Shown: positions 1 through 6,323 of the stretch, in pieces
Layout of the letters: every line of letters begins with the position of its first letter
Numbering within the stretch: position 1 is the first letter of the stretch
Source: Spirochaetia bacterium
GTDB lineage: Bacteria; Spirochaetota; Spirochaetia; Sphaerochaetales; Sphaerochaetaceae
Assembly: GCA_900769955.1 (NCBI GenBank)
Contig: CAAGIP010000026.1
Span: 1 to 8,018 of the forward strand
Length of the DNA: 8,018 nucleotides
Direction: 5' to 3'
The notes under the pieces: generated by a model
The model's database searches: none
The model's input: only the letters and a program-made list of their open reading frames with translations
Told to the model about the DNA's origin: nothing
Program-made: the position numbers and the translations under genes

Positions 1-81
1 CCTGGCATGATATCAGGGGCAACCTCACCTAATCTGTCCACCTTAAGACCGAATACCTGATTATTCCGCTCATCAGCGGAG

Positions 82-112
82 AAAGAAAAAGACCACCGAT
101 TGTTCGATGGTC
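82..112 (-). terminator. Intrinsic terminator after rpsD
   Basis: On the minus strand, GACCATCG (112-105) pairs with CGGTGGTC (98-91) around the loop AACAAT, giving an 8-bp stem with one G-U pair. The U-rich run TTTTTCTTTC follows at once. It lies about 170 bp past the rpsD stop. A second small hairpin (CCGCT, loop GATG, AGCGG) sits just beyond it at about 67-80. Confidence 0.75.
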
Positions 113-184
113 CTCACATGCTCCGTGCCTTTCACTTCCGATCGCTCTTTGTTTTTGAGGGCAGCCGTCAAAGAACGTTCCTCC

Positions 185-218
185 GGTACATCCAGAAAAC
201 TGGAATGAGGGATGTACC
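185..218 (-). repeat. Perfect 9-bp inverted repeat in the rpsD 3' region
   Basis: GGTACATCC (185-193) and GGATGTACC (210-218) are exact reverse complements separated by 16 nt. Four further pairs (181-184 with 222-225) can form beyond a 3-nt bulge. The spacer also allows a competing inner hairpin (CCAG TTTT CTGG on the minus strand). It lies between the rpsD stop and its terminator, so it would be transcribed as 3' UTR. No U-run follows, so it is not itself a terminator. Confidence 0.5.
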
Positions 219-283
219 TTCGGAGTTTCCCGTATGTGGCCGGGTTTTCCTCCGTTTCGGGTCGGTATAATGTATAAAGGTTA

Positions 284-877
284 TTATTTGCTGTAGTACT
301 CAACAACGAACTGGTCGTTAACTTCTACAGGAATCTCGCTTCTTTCAGGAAGTCTCACCAGCTTGCCGGAGAACTCGTCCTCGTTCTTCTCAAAGTAGGG
401 AAGATTGAAAGCGGGATGACCGAGGAAGCAGTCCCTGAAGTGCTCGTTCTTTCTTGAGCTCTCCTTGAGGGAGACTACATCGCCGACCTTGAGTTCGTAG
501 GAAGGGATATCGACTTTCTTGCCGTTGACCAGGATGTGTCCATGGGATACGAGCTGGCGTGCAAGACGGATAGAGTTACCGAAACCAATGCGGTAAACTG
601 CGTTATCAAGTCTTCTCTCGAGCTGGATGACGAGTGCATCACCTGTCATCATGTCGCTCTTAAGAGCTTTCTCATAGTAGTGGTGAAGCTGCTTCTCAAG
701 AACGCCGTAATATGCCTTGAGCTTCTGCTTCTCTGTAAGCTGCTTACTGTATTCAGTAGGCTTCTTTCTCTTTGCAAATGCGGGTGCATTTGCTCTCTTC
801 ATTGCCTTGGGATGTCCACATACATTAACACCAAGTCTTCTGCACTGCTTAAATCTAGGAGCCATGTTTCTTGCCAT
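284..877 (-). CDS. rpsD: 30S ribosomal protein S4
   Basis: Primary 16S rRNA-binding protein that nucleates assembly of the small subunit body. The start is placed at the ATG at 877, giving 197 residues beginning MARNMAPRFK. The frame is open to an ATG at 913, but that longer start would translate through a clear Shine-Dalgarno (GGAGGG, 10 nt before the 877 ATG). The N-terminal S4 domain is followed by the S4 RNA-binding fold at about residues 88-150 (RLDNAVYRIGFGNSIRLARQ, then HILVNGKKVDIPSY). The C-terminus LPERSEIPVEVN...VEYYSK is the typical family ending. Only C12 and C20 lie in the N-terminal segment, so the four-cysteine zinc knuckle of some S4 proteins is absent. The gene stands alone rather than in an alpha operon with rpsM, rpsK and rpoA, at least within this window. 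It has its own promoter and terminator. Confidence 0.97.
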   Translation of the reverse strand: MARNMAPRFKQCRRLGVNVCGHPKAMKRANAPAFAKRKKPTEYSKQLTEKQKLKAYYGVLEKQLHHYYEKALKSDMMTGDALVIQLERRLDNAVYRIGFGNSIRLARQLVSHGHILVNGKKVDIPSYELKVGDVVSLKESSRKNEHFRDCFLGHPAFNLPYFEKNEDEFSGKLVRLPERSEIPVEVNDQFVVEYYSK

Positions 878-922
878 AGATTTATACCCTCCGAAAATAT
901 TTTCCGCTGGCACATGACCAGC
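878..922 (-). promoter_or_regulatory. Structured rpsD 5' leader
   Basis: The predicted leader contains a 5-bp hairpin with a 7-nt loop (918-922 GCTGG pairing with 906-910 CCAGC, minus-strand reading). It also contains a perfect 12-bp palindrome, GAAAATATTTTC (893-904), directly next to the Shine-Dalgarno GGAGGG. S4 is known to repress its own mRNA in several bacteria, so a control element here is plausible. These elements are short, however, and match no S4 leader that I can name. Confidence 0.3.
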
Positions 923-928
923 CTGAAC

Positions 929-958
929 AGAATACTAAAAACATGGCATTCCCGTCAA
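929..958 (-). promoter_or_regulatory. Probable sigma-70-type promoter of rpsD
   Basis: On the minus strand, TTGACG (958-953, five of six matches to the -35 consensus) is followed after 18 bp by TATTCT (934-929, four of six matches to the -10). The start of transcription would fall near 922, leaving a leader of about 45 nt before the rpsD ATG. The fit and position make this the best promoter in the window. Confidence 0.65.
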
Positions 959-978
959 TAGAAAATCAGTCTAATTTC

Positions 979-1584
979 TTATACCATAACCCTTGTCGGG
1001 TAGAAAAAAGACATCACACCGTCAGAGAACAGTCTTGAAAGCACCTCGTGCGTTCCGCTGCCATATGCATGATAAAAGCATCCTATGGCGGAAAAGAACA
1101 CAAGCGGGACGTAGAGTATGAGGAGAATGAATGTGATGTTCTGGTAAAATTCACCATTTTTCTTCACGGAAGAGACAAGAACGGGAACCAGTTTCTTTGC
1201 AAACACTATTCCGAGCAGTCCCCAGAAGAGGGAGTAAAGGAGGTTCACCCTGCCCTGGATGTTCATGAAGTGAGATGAGTAGTCCCAGCTCATCGTACCG
1301 AATATTTTCTCCTCAAGAAGGGCGAAAACATACTCAGCGGCACTGCAGCTGACAACCGAGAACAGGTATATCCTCCACGCCCTTTTTTCCTTTAAGGCAT
1401 ATAGTGTTATGATAAGGGCGCCGAAGCCGTATATGGGATTGGTGAAAGGGAAATACATGATACCGCTCTTCCACTCCAGTACATGGCGTGTGAGAAGCGC
1501 CCAGAATGTCTCCCATAATCCTCCGATGGTTCCCCCGAGGAAGAATGAGAGTGTCATCAGACTTACTTTATCATCATTGTTCAT
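979..1584 (-). CDS. Small multi-pass membrane protein, PF06541 (CmpB-like 'putative ABC transporter permease')
   Basis: A 201-residue integral membrane protein. Hydrophobic segments lie at about residues 8-31, 50-64, 70-90, 114-136 and 149-171. Family hallmarks that I recognise are GGLWETFW (21-28), PFTNPIYGFGAL (46-57), EEKIFG followed by SWDYSSHFMNIQGRVN (about 91-114), and YSLFWGLLG (117-125). Members are annotated as putative ABC transporter permeases, but this one has no ATPase or binding-protein partner next to it, so transport is unproven. The ATG at 1584 has GGAG 7 nt upstream. The gene stands between the ychF terminator and the rpsD promoter, and no clear terminator follows it, so some read-through into rpsD is possible. 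A perfect palindrome just upstream suggests repressor control. Confidence 0.8.
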   Translation of the reverse strand: MNNDDKVSLMTLSFFLGGTIGGLWETFWALLTRHVLEWKSGIMYFPFTNPIYGFGALIITLYALKEKRAWRIYLFSVVSCSAAEYVFALLEEKIFGTMSWDYSSHFMNIQGRVNLLYSLFWGLLGIVFAKKLVPVLVSSVKKNGEFYQNITFILLILYVPLVFFSAIGCFYHAYGSGTHEVLSRLFSDGVMSFFYPTRVMV

Positions 1585-1603
1585 ACTTTATCTCCGCTTA
1601 CTC

Positions 1604-1618
1604 CATGCATCATGCATG
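1604..1618. promoter_or_regulatory. Palindromic operator candidate
   Basis: CATGCAT (1604-1610), one central base, then ATGCATG (1612-1618) form a perfect inverted repeat. It begins 20 bp upstream of the ATG of the CmpB-like membrane gene and next to its Shine-Dalgarno. The geometry suits binding by a dimeric regulator, but no regulator gene lies beside it and no matching promoter could be assigned with confidence. Confidence 0.35.
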
Positions 1619-1659
1619 CCAAACGGCCGACAAAGGTTTTTTTCACCATCCTGTGGGTG

Positions 1660-1693
1660 AAAAAAAACAGACCGTCCGGGCTGGAGGACGGCC
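1660..1693 (-). terminator. Intrinsic terminator after ychF
   Basis: On the minus strand, GGCCGTCC (1693-1686) pairs with GGACGGTC (1677-1670) around an 8-nt loop, giving 8 bp with one G-U pair. An uninterrupted run of eight T (1667-1660) follows after two bases. It begins 23 bp beyond the ychF stop. The T-run can also pair with a downstream A-run (1637-1647 with 1656-1666), a secondary fold of no obvious function. Confidence 0.85.
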
Positions 1694-1716
1694 GAACGGC
1701 TGACTTACCGAGAATG

Positions 1717-2823
1717 TCAGTTATTGAATCTGAAATGCATGATGTCACCATCCTGAACGACATATTCCTTGCCCTCCAGGCGGAGACGACCGGCTTCCTT
1801 GACCTTCTGCTCGGAGCCGTAGGTGAAGAGGTCCTCGCAGTTGTAGACCTCTGCCTTGATGAAGCCCTTCTCGAAGTCGGTGTGGATGACACCGGCACAG
1901 CGGGGAGCCTTGTCACCGGCATGGAAGGTCCATGCCCTGTCCTCGTCGGAGCCTGCGGTAAAGAAGGTCCTGAGTCCCAGTGTGGAGTAAGCGCTTCTGA
2001 TGAGGTGGTTGAGACCGCTTTCCTCGAGACCTACGGCCTCCAGGAACTCCTTCTTCTCCTCATCGGTGTCGAGCGCGGCGATTTCACTTTCGATCTTGCC
2101 GCAGATGACGACGACCTCGGCACCTTCCTTTTCAGCAATCGACCTTACGGTCCTGACGTAATCGTTTTCCTCAAGGATTGAGTCCTCATCGACGTTGCAG
2201 ACGTAAATGACGGGCTTCATAGTGATGAGATGAAGGTCGTAAAGCGCCTTGATCTCATCCTCGTCAGTGATCACGGAACGGGCAGAGATACCTTCTGAAA
2301 GTGCTGCCTTCAGCTTTTCAAGGATGGGAAGGTAGAACTCGTTCTCCTTCTGTTGCTCCTTGTTGACCCTGCCCATCCTGCTCTGTTTGTCATATCTCTT
2401 TTCAACCGTCTCAAGATCGGCAAGTGCCAGCTCAATGTTGATTGTCTCGATGTCGCTTGCGGGATCAATCCTGTTATTGACATGGATGATGTCACCGTTC
2501 TCGAAACAGCGCACCACGTGGGCAAGCACGCCCACCTCCCTGATCGAGGCCAGGAACCTGTTTCCAAGACCTTCACCCTTGCTTGCGCCTGCCACGAGTC
2601 CGGCGATGTCGACGAACTCGACCGTTGCGGGGATCACCTTTGCAGGAGGAATCAGCTCCACGATCCTGTCGAGTCTCTTATCGGGAACCGCAACCATGCC
2701 GATGTTAGGGTCAATGGTGCAGAAGGGATAGTTCGCAGCCTCCGCGGGAGCGGATGTGACTGCTGAGAATATTGTAGATTTACCGACGTTGGGAAGACCA
2801 ACGATACCACAGTTCAATGCCAT
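1717..2823 (-). CDS. ychF: Redox-regulated ATPase YchF (OLA1 family)
   Basis: Cytosolic Obg-related P-loop NTPase that binds ribosomes and dampens the oxidative stress response. Its 368 residues match the family's usual length of about 363-367. Motifs in order: G1 GLPNVGKST (9-17), NYPFCTIDPN (31-40), G3 DIAGL (72-76), and G4 NVDE (210-213). NVDE replaces the GTPase NKxD, which is the family's reason for preferring ATP. Leu-76 stands where classical GTPases carry the catalytic Gln. His-114, the catalytic residue reported for E. coli YchF, and Cys-35, implicated in its redox control, are both present at the same numbers. The C-terminal TGS domain covers about residues 280-366 (FTAG, RAWTFHAG, KAPRCAGVIHTDFEKGFIKAEV). 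The ATG at 2823 has AGG 8 nt upstream. It is transcribed away from hflX. Confidence 0.97.
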   Translation of the reverse strand: MALNCGIVGLPNVGKSTIFSAVTSAPAEAANYPFCTIDPNIGMVAVPDKRLDRIVELIPPAKVIPATVEFVDIAGLVAGASKGEGLGNRFLASIREVGVLAHVVRCFENGDIIHVNNRIDPASDIETINIELALADLETVEKRYDKQSRMGRVNKEQQKENEFYLPILEKLKAALSEGISARSVITDEDEIKALYDLHLITMKPVIYVCNVDEDSILEENDYVRTVRSIAEKEGAEVVVICGKIESEIAALDTDEEKKEFLEAVGLEESGLNHLIRSAYSTLGLRTFFTAGSDEDRAWTFHAGDKAPRCAGVIHTDFEKGFIKAEVYNCEDLFTYGSEQKVKEAGRLRLEGKEYVVQDGDIMHFRFNN

Positions 2824-2828
2824 ATAAT
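2823..2828 (+). promoter_or_regulatory. Possible -10 box for hflX
   Basis: A perfect TATAAT on the plus strand overlaps the ychF start codon and lies 47 bp before the hflX ATG. It would start a leader of about 40 nt. No convincing -35 is found 16-18 bp upstream and there is no extended -10 TG. A matching promoter for ychF on the other strand is only weak (TTGTGA, 17 bp, TAATCT). Confidence 0.35.
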
Positions 2829-2875
2829 CAACCTCATGTCAGAGATTAATCCAAAACCGCACTTCTCACAAGTAC

Positions 2876-4141
2876 ATGAGTCCCTTTGACAGCCGTCCTG
2901 CTTATGATAGACTGTTTCCCGGTATGATAGAAAACAGAGATGAGGTAAAGAGCGCACTTCTGGTTATCCCTTATGAGGATGTCAACGACACCGTCCTCCG
3001 CTCGGAGGAGCTGGAGGCCCTGGTGGACACCATGGGACTTAAGAGCTCAGGATGCGTCACCTTCAGGATAAGGGAGTACAGCAGTGCCACCATGCTGGGC
3101 TCCGGTCAGGTCGAGGAGCTTAAGGAGAACATCCTTTATCATGAATGCGACTGCGTCGTGTTCGACACCTCCCTCTCCCCCAGAATCCTCAGGAACCTTG
3201 AGGCCGCCCTGGACTGCTGCGTCATAGACAGGGAGGAGGTCATCCTCCAGATCTTCGCCGACAGGGCCCGGACAAGGGAGGCAAAGCTTCAGGTCGCCCT
3301 TGCCAGGGCGGAGTACTCCCTTCCCCGGCTCAGACGCAGGTGGGAATCTCTGTCGCAGCAGAGAGGAGGCGTGAAAGGAAGCAGGGGCGCCGGAGAGCGC
3401 CAGCTTGAGCTGGACAGAAGAGCCCTTTCCGAGAGGATAACGGTTCTGAAGAGGGAGCTTGAGGAGGTGAAGCGGGTAAGAAACGTACAGAGGGCCTCGA
3501 GAAGCAGGAGCAGTACCTACTCCTTCGCGCTCGTAGGCTACACCAATGCGGGAAAGAGCTCCCTTCTGAACCTCCTGACCTCGTCCGACATACTGGCGGA
3601 GGACAGGCTCTTCGCCACACTGGATCCGACGACCAGGACGATGAAGCTGAGAAACAGGGTTGAGGTGACACTCACCGATACCGTGGGCTTCGTCTCGAAC
3701 CTTCCCCACCACCTCATCAGCGCCTTTTCCTCGACACTGGAGGAAGCAAAATATGCCAACACGCTCATCATCGTCATCGACATGGCCAATCCGGCATGTG
3801 AGCAGTGCTATGAGACCACACTGGAGGTCCTGGAGAGTCTGGGAGCCGGGGACCACGACCGTATCGTGGTCTTCAACAAGATGGATGCGGTGGCAAGCGA
3901 CATCGCGCTTTCCCGCCTCAGGGTGGCCATCCCCGACCATATTGAGATAAGCGTGAGGGAAAAAACAGGCATCGGAGAGCTTTCCGATGCCATGTGGAAG
4001 AAGGCCGTCACAGGAAGGACCGAGAAGACCTTTTCCATTGATCCGTCGGACGGCAGGGCCCTGAGCGAGCTTTACCGTTCATATACCGTCATCGGCACCG
4101 AGTACCGGGACGGGATGCTTGATGTAAGGGTATTAACCTAA
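2876..4141 (+). CDS. hflX: GTPase HflX, ribosome-splitting factor
   Basis: Cytosolic GTPase that binds stalled 70S ribosomes and splits them, notably after heat stress. Its 421 residues are close to E. coli HflX (426). The N-terminal ligand-binding-like domain has SATMLGSGQVEEL and SLSPRILRNLE. The linker has VIDREEVILQIFADRARTREAKLQ, then the coiled-coil region with QQRGGVKGSRGAGERQLELDRR. The GTPase domain shows G1 GYTNAGKSS (221-229), G2 TLDPTTR (248-254), G3 DTVGF (268-272), and G4 NKMD (334-337), with a G5-like SVREKTG afterwards. The ATG at 2876 has no Shine-Dalgarno. No other start lies upstream in frame before a stop, and the next Met (2924) also lacks one. The stop overlaps the end of the convergent PII-like gene by 9 bp. 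Confidence 0.96.
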   Translation: MSPFDSRPAYDRLFPGMIENRDEVKSALLVIPYEDVNDTVLRSEELEALVDTMGLKSSGCVTFRIREYSSATMLGSGQVEELKENILYHECDCVVFDTSLSPRILRNLEAALDCCVIDREEVILQIFADRARTREAKLQVALARAEYSLPRLRRRWESLSQQRGGVKGSRGAGERQLELDRRALSERITVLKRELEEVKRVRNVQRASRSRSSTYSFALVGYTNAGKSSLLNLLTSSDILAEDRLFATLDPTTRTMKLRNRVEVTLTDTVGFVSNLPHHLISAFSSTLEEAKYANTLIIVIDMANPACEQCYETTLEVLESLGAGDHDRIVVFNKMDAVASDIALSRLRVAIPDHIEISVREKTGIGELSDAMWKKAVTGRTEKTFSIDPSDGRALSELYRSYTVIGTEYRDGMLDVRVLT

Positions 4142-4732
4142 GTTGATGAAATCCCGGACGGGTACCGAGAACATGATTCCCATGCCCTTCCTTCTAAGGA
4201 TTTCCATGGAGCTTATGGCCTTTTTCACGGCCTCCGCCCTGCTCTTTTCCATGACTATCATGAGGACCTCCTTCTCGGGGACGAGAGGGGAACCGAAGAA
4301 CTTCACGTCCTGCTCGGTGGAGGTTCCGCGGGCGCTGATGACGGTACCGCCCTTGGCACCTGCCTTGCGGGCAACCGCCATGATGTCCTCACTGTAGCCG
4401 TCCTGGCTTATAACCTGAATCATCTCATACTGACCGTCCATTTCCATCTCCTCCTCATCAAGTCCCCTGCGGGTATCGATCACCAGTGCGATTCCGCTGG
4501 CCTTTACGCGCCTGACCGCAGACAGGATGTCATCAAGCTTCTCCCTTTCAACCACGCTGAGAAGCACTTCCCTGCTGGTGTCACCCAGCCCAAGGGCGGC
4601 AAGAATCGCGTTTGTCGCGGTTCCGCGGGCACTTATCACGGAGCCGCCGGGGGCTCCCTTCTCACGGGCGGCCTTCATAAGCTTTGCGGCTTCACCCTTT
4701 TTCACTATCGCCATGAGAGTGCAGCTTGTCAT
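4133..4732 (-). CDS. Tandem PII-like (P-II family) regulatory protein
   Basis: A 199-residue cytosolic protein made of two PII-like domains in one chain. The motif GAxGGxVISARGT appears at residues 26-38 and again at 125-137, exactly 99 residues apart. In each copy it is followed by a beta-strand (REVLLSVVER, KEVLMIVMEK) and a helix. The domains join through an acidic linker (LDEEEMEMDG, about 91-100). The C-terminus GIMFSVPVRDFINL resembles PII endings. The long T-loop of classical GlnB/GlnK with its YRGAEY motif is absent, so control by uridylylation is unlikely. The ATG at 4732 overlaps the DUF1538 stop (ATGA) and has a near-perfect Shine-Dalgarno (AAGGAGG, 6 nt before). PII-like proteins commonly control a neighbouring transporter, so the DUF1538 protein is the likely partner (inference). 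Its ligand is unknown. Confidence 0.87.
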   Translation of the reverse strand: MTSCTLMAIVKKGEAAKLMKAAREKGAPGGSVISARGTATNAILAALGLGDTSREVLLSVVEREKLDDILSAVRRVKASGIALVIDTRRGLDEEEMEMDGQYEMIQVISQDGYSEDIMAVARKAGAKGGTVISARGTSTEQDVKFFGSPLVPEKEVLMIVMEKSRAEAVKKAISSMEILRRKGMGIMFSVPVRDFINLG

Positions 4733-6165
4733 GAGGCACCTCCTTTCCTGCTTCTGTTCACGGTACGTCTGAAGATGAGACCCAGCACCTCGATCGAGAA
4801 GATCGGCATCATCGCTATGAGCGCGATGAGTCCGAAGGACGCATCGGCGCTTCCGCCTGCCGCTCCTATGGCATAAGGAAGCAGGAAGGCCGAGCTCATC
4901 GGTCCGGTGGCGACTCCGCCCGAGTCAAAGGCTATCGCACTGAAGAGCTTCGGTGTGAATATCATCATCAACAGGATTATAGCATATCCCGGAACGACAA
5001 AGTAAAGAATGGAAAGTCCCGATATGGTCCTGAAGAGCGAAAGCATTACCGCCGCAGACACGGCGATGCAGAGCGTCACCATCATGACCTGTCTCCTGAT
5101 CCTTCCGCCGCTGACGTTCTCAACCTGCTCGGTGAGGACCCAGATGGCGGGCTCGGCCAGCACGACGCATGCGCCCAGCACACCGCCCACTGCCGTGAGC
5201 AGCAGCGGGGAAGAGGACGCCAGTGCCTCACCCAGCTGACGGGCCACGCTGCTGAAGGAGAACTCGACACCCGTGGAAAAGAGCACGAGGCCGATGTAGG
5301 CATAGAAGATACCGATGAAGAGCTTCATCGACTGGTGAAGCGGCAGCTTCATGACGAAGAGCTGCATTATGATGCAGACCAGCAGGAGGGGCAGGAGCGC
5401 GGCTCCGGTATTGGCAAGACTCTCGGTGAACAGAGTGACAAAGCCTTTCACCGCCTCTCCCTCAGCCACTGCGGCAGCCGGGGATGACGAGAATATGGCC
5501 CCGAGGATGAAGACCGCCAGGACCGGTCCTATCGAGGACATGGCCACATAGCCGAACTCACTCTCCTCATCCTTCGACCTGGTCCTGGCAAGACCCATGC
5601 CGAGGGCCATTATGAAGGGTACGGACATTGGGCCGGTGGTTGCGCCTCCGGCATCGAAGCCGATGGCGACGAAGAACGGCGGCACCATGAAGGCCAGGGA
5701 GAGCACGATGAGGTACGAAATCAGGATTATGATCTTAAGGGGTATGTGAAGTATCGTCCTCAGCAGTGACAGTGCCAGGAAGATGCCCACTCCGGCACCG
5801 ATGGCGACGAGGAGCATCATGACCGTCAGTGACGGGTTCACCTGATTTATCTGCCCGGCAAGCACCTTGACGTCGGGCTCCGCTATCGTGATTATGAAAC
5901 CGAGCGCGACGGCGACCAGAATGATGACGGTGAGGCTCCGGCTTTTCGTTATCGATGAGCCTATCCTGTTTCCTATGGGTAAGAGACCGTTGTCAACACC
6001 GGTCAGGAAGAGAGTGAGGCCCAGGATCACGCACACGCAGGAAATGATGAACATCACAAGCTCAGAGGCCGACATCACGCCCGTGATGAGCGACAGCACC
6101 GTCGCTATCACCGCTATCGGCAGTACTGAGAGTGTGACTTCCCTGAGTTTGGCAAGAATATCCAC
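4729..6165 (-). CDS. DUF1538 integral membrane protein with two internal repeats
   Basis: A 478-residue polytopic membrane protein with about a dozen hydrophobic segments. It is a tandem duplication. LTGVD (54-58) matches STGVE (297-301), AEP (95-97) matches AEP (337-339), and FDAGGATTGPM (170-180) matches FDSGGVATGPM (413-423). All are offset by 242-243 residues. The conserved polar FD[AS]GG..TGPM in an otherwise greasy helix is the obvious candidate for a substrate or ion site. The architecture suggests a secondary transporter or channel, but no substrate is known to me. The start is GTG at 6165 (AAGGA 7 nt before), only 3 bp after the stop of the small upstream gene. The Shine-Dalgarno overlaps that gene's last codons, which suggests translational coupling. 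Confidence 0.88.
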   Translation of the reverse strand: MDILAKLREVTLSVLPIAVIATVLSLITGVMSASELVMFIISCVCVILGLTLFLTGVDNGLLPIGNRIGSSITKSRSLTVIILVAVALGFIITIAEPDVKVLAGQINQVNPSLTVMMLLVAIGAGVGIFLALSLLRTILHIPLKIIILISYLIVLSLAFMVPPFFVAIGFDAGGATTGPMSVPFIMALGMGLARTRSKDEESEFGYVAMSSIGPVLAVFILGAIFSSSPAAAVAEGEAVKGFVTLFTESLANTGAALLPLLLVCIIMQLFVMKLPLHQSMKLFIGIFYAYIGLVLFSTGVEFSFSSVARQLGEALASSSPLLLTAVGGVLGACVVLAEPAIWVLTEQVENVSGGRIRRQVMMVTLCIAVSAAVMLSLFRTISGLSILYFVVPGYAIILLMMIFTPKLFSAIAFDSGGVATGPMSSAFLLPYAIGAAGGSADASFGLIALIAMMPIFSIEVLGLIFRRTVNRSRKGGAS

Positions 6166-6168
6166 GTT

Positions 6169-6312
6169 TTATTCCTTATTTTCTTTTCGTGAGAAAACGT
6201 CGATCAGCTTCATGACCGCAAATACGGCTCCGAGCGACACCGTGAGCAGCGCCCACGACGTGAATCCAAGTCTGACCGCAGTCATAACGTTCTCCTTTAT
6301 GAAACATAACAT
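6169..6312 (-). CDS. 47-aa single-span membrane peptide, OadG-like (probable decarboxylase gamma-type subunit)
   Basis: A short gene between oadB and the DUF1538 gene. It has one hydrophobic span at about residues 15-37 (GFTSWALLTVSLGAVFAVMK) and a charged tail ending SRKENKE, consistent with the C-terminus in the cytoplasm. Its place directly after oadB and the span followed by MKLI fit the small gamma or delta subunit that anchors Na+-pumping decarboxylases. Typical OadG proteins, however, have a longer Pro-rich linker and C-terminal domain, which are missing here. The ATG at 6312 has AGGAGG 5 nt before it. A second in-frame ATG at 6285 (38 residues) also has its own AAGGAG 6 nt before. The gene is separated by 11 bp from oadB and 3 bp from DUF1538. 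It could instead be an unrelated small membrane protein. Confidence 0.68.
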   Translation of the reverse strand: MLCFIKENVMTAVRLGFTSWALLTVSLGAVFAVMKLIDVFSRKENKE

Positions 6313-6323
6313 GTTTTCCTCCT

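Noticed and set aside
1..60. Plus-strand frame entering from the left edge and stopping at 58-60
   Set aside because: Nineteen codons with no recognisable motif and no terminator after it. It could be chance.
1..81. Open frame on the minus strand reading ERNNQVFGLKVDRLGEVAPDIMP and running off the left edge
   Set aside because: It looks protein-like but has no ATG start, and the only in-frame GTG (41-39) lacks a ribosome site. It also lies right behind the rpsD terminator. Too short to call.
73..306. 77-codon minus-strand frame overlapping the rpsD stop
   Set aside because: It starts only at a TTG inside rpsD without a ribosome site, has no internal ATG, and reads through the terminator. 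Kept only as a possible relic in the findings.
1637..1666. Long A/T-rich inverted repeat beside the ychF terminator
   Set aside because: It arises because the terminator's T-run can pair with a nearby A-run. Neither strand has a T-run after this stem, so it is not a second terminator.
1612..2181. 189-codon plus-strand frame opposite the end of ychF
   Set aside because: It is antisense to a clear ychF gene, spans its terminator, has no family motif and is explained by codon bias.
3047..3940. 297-codon minus-strand frame opposite hflX
   Set aside because: Long but fully antisense to a canonical HflX with all G motifs. The composition is shadow-like and there is no ribosome site.
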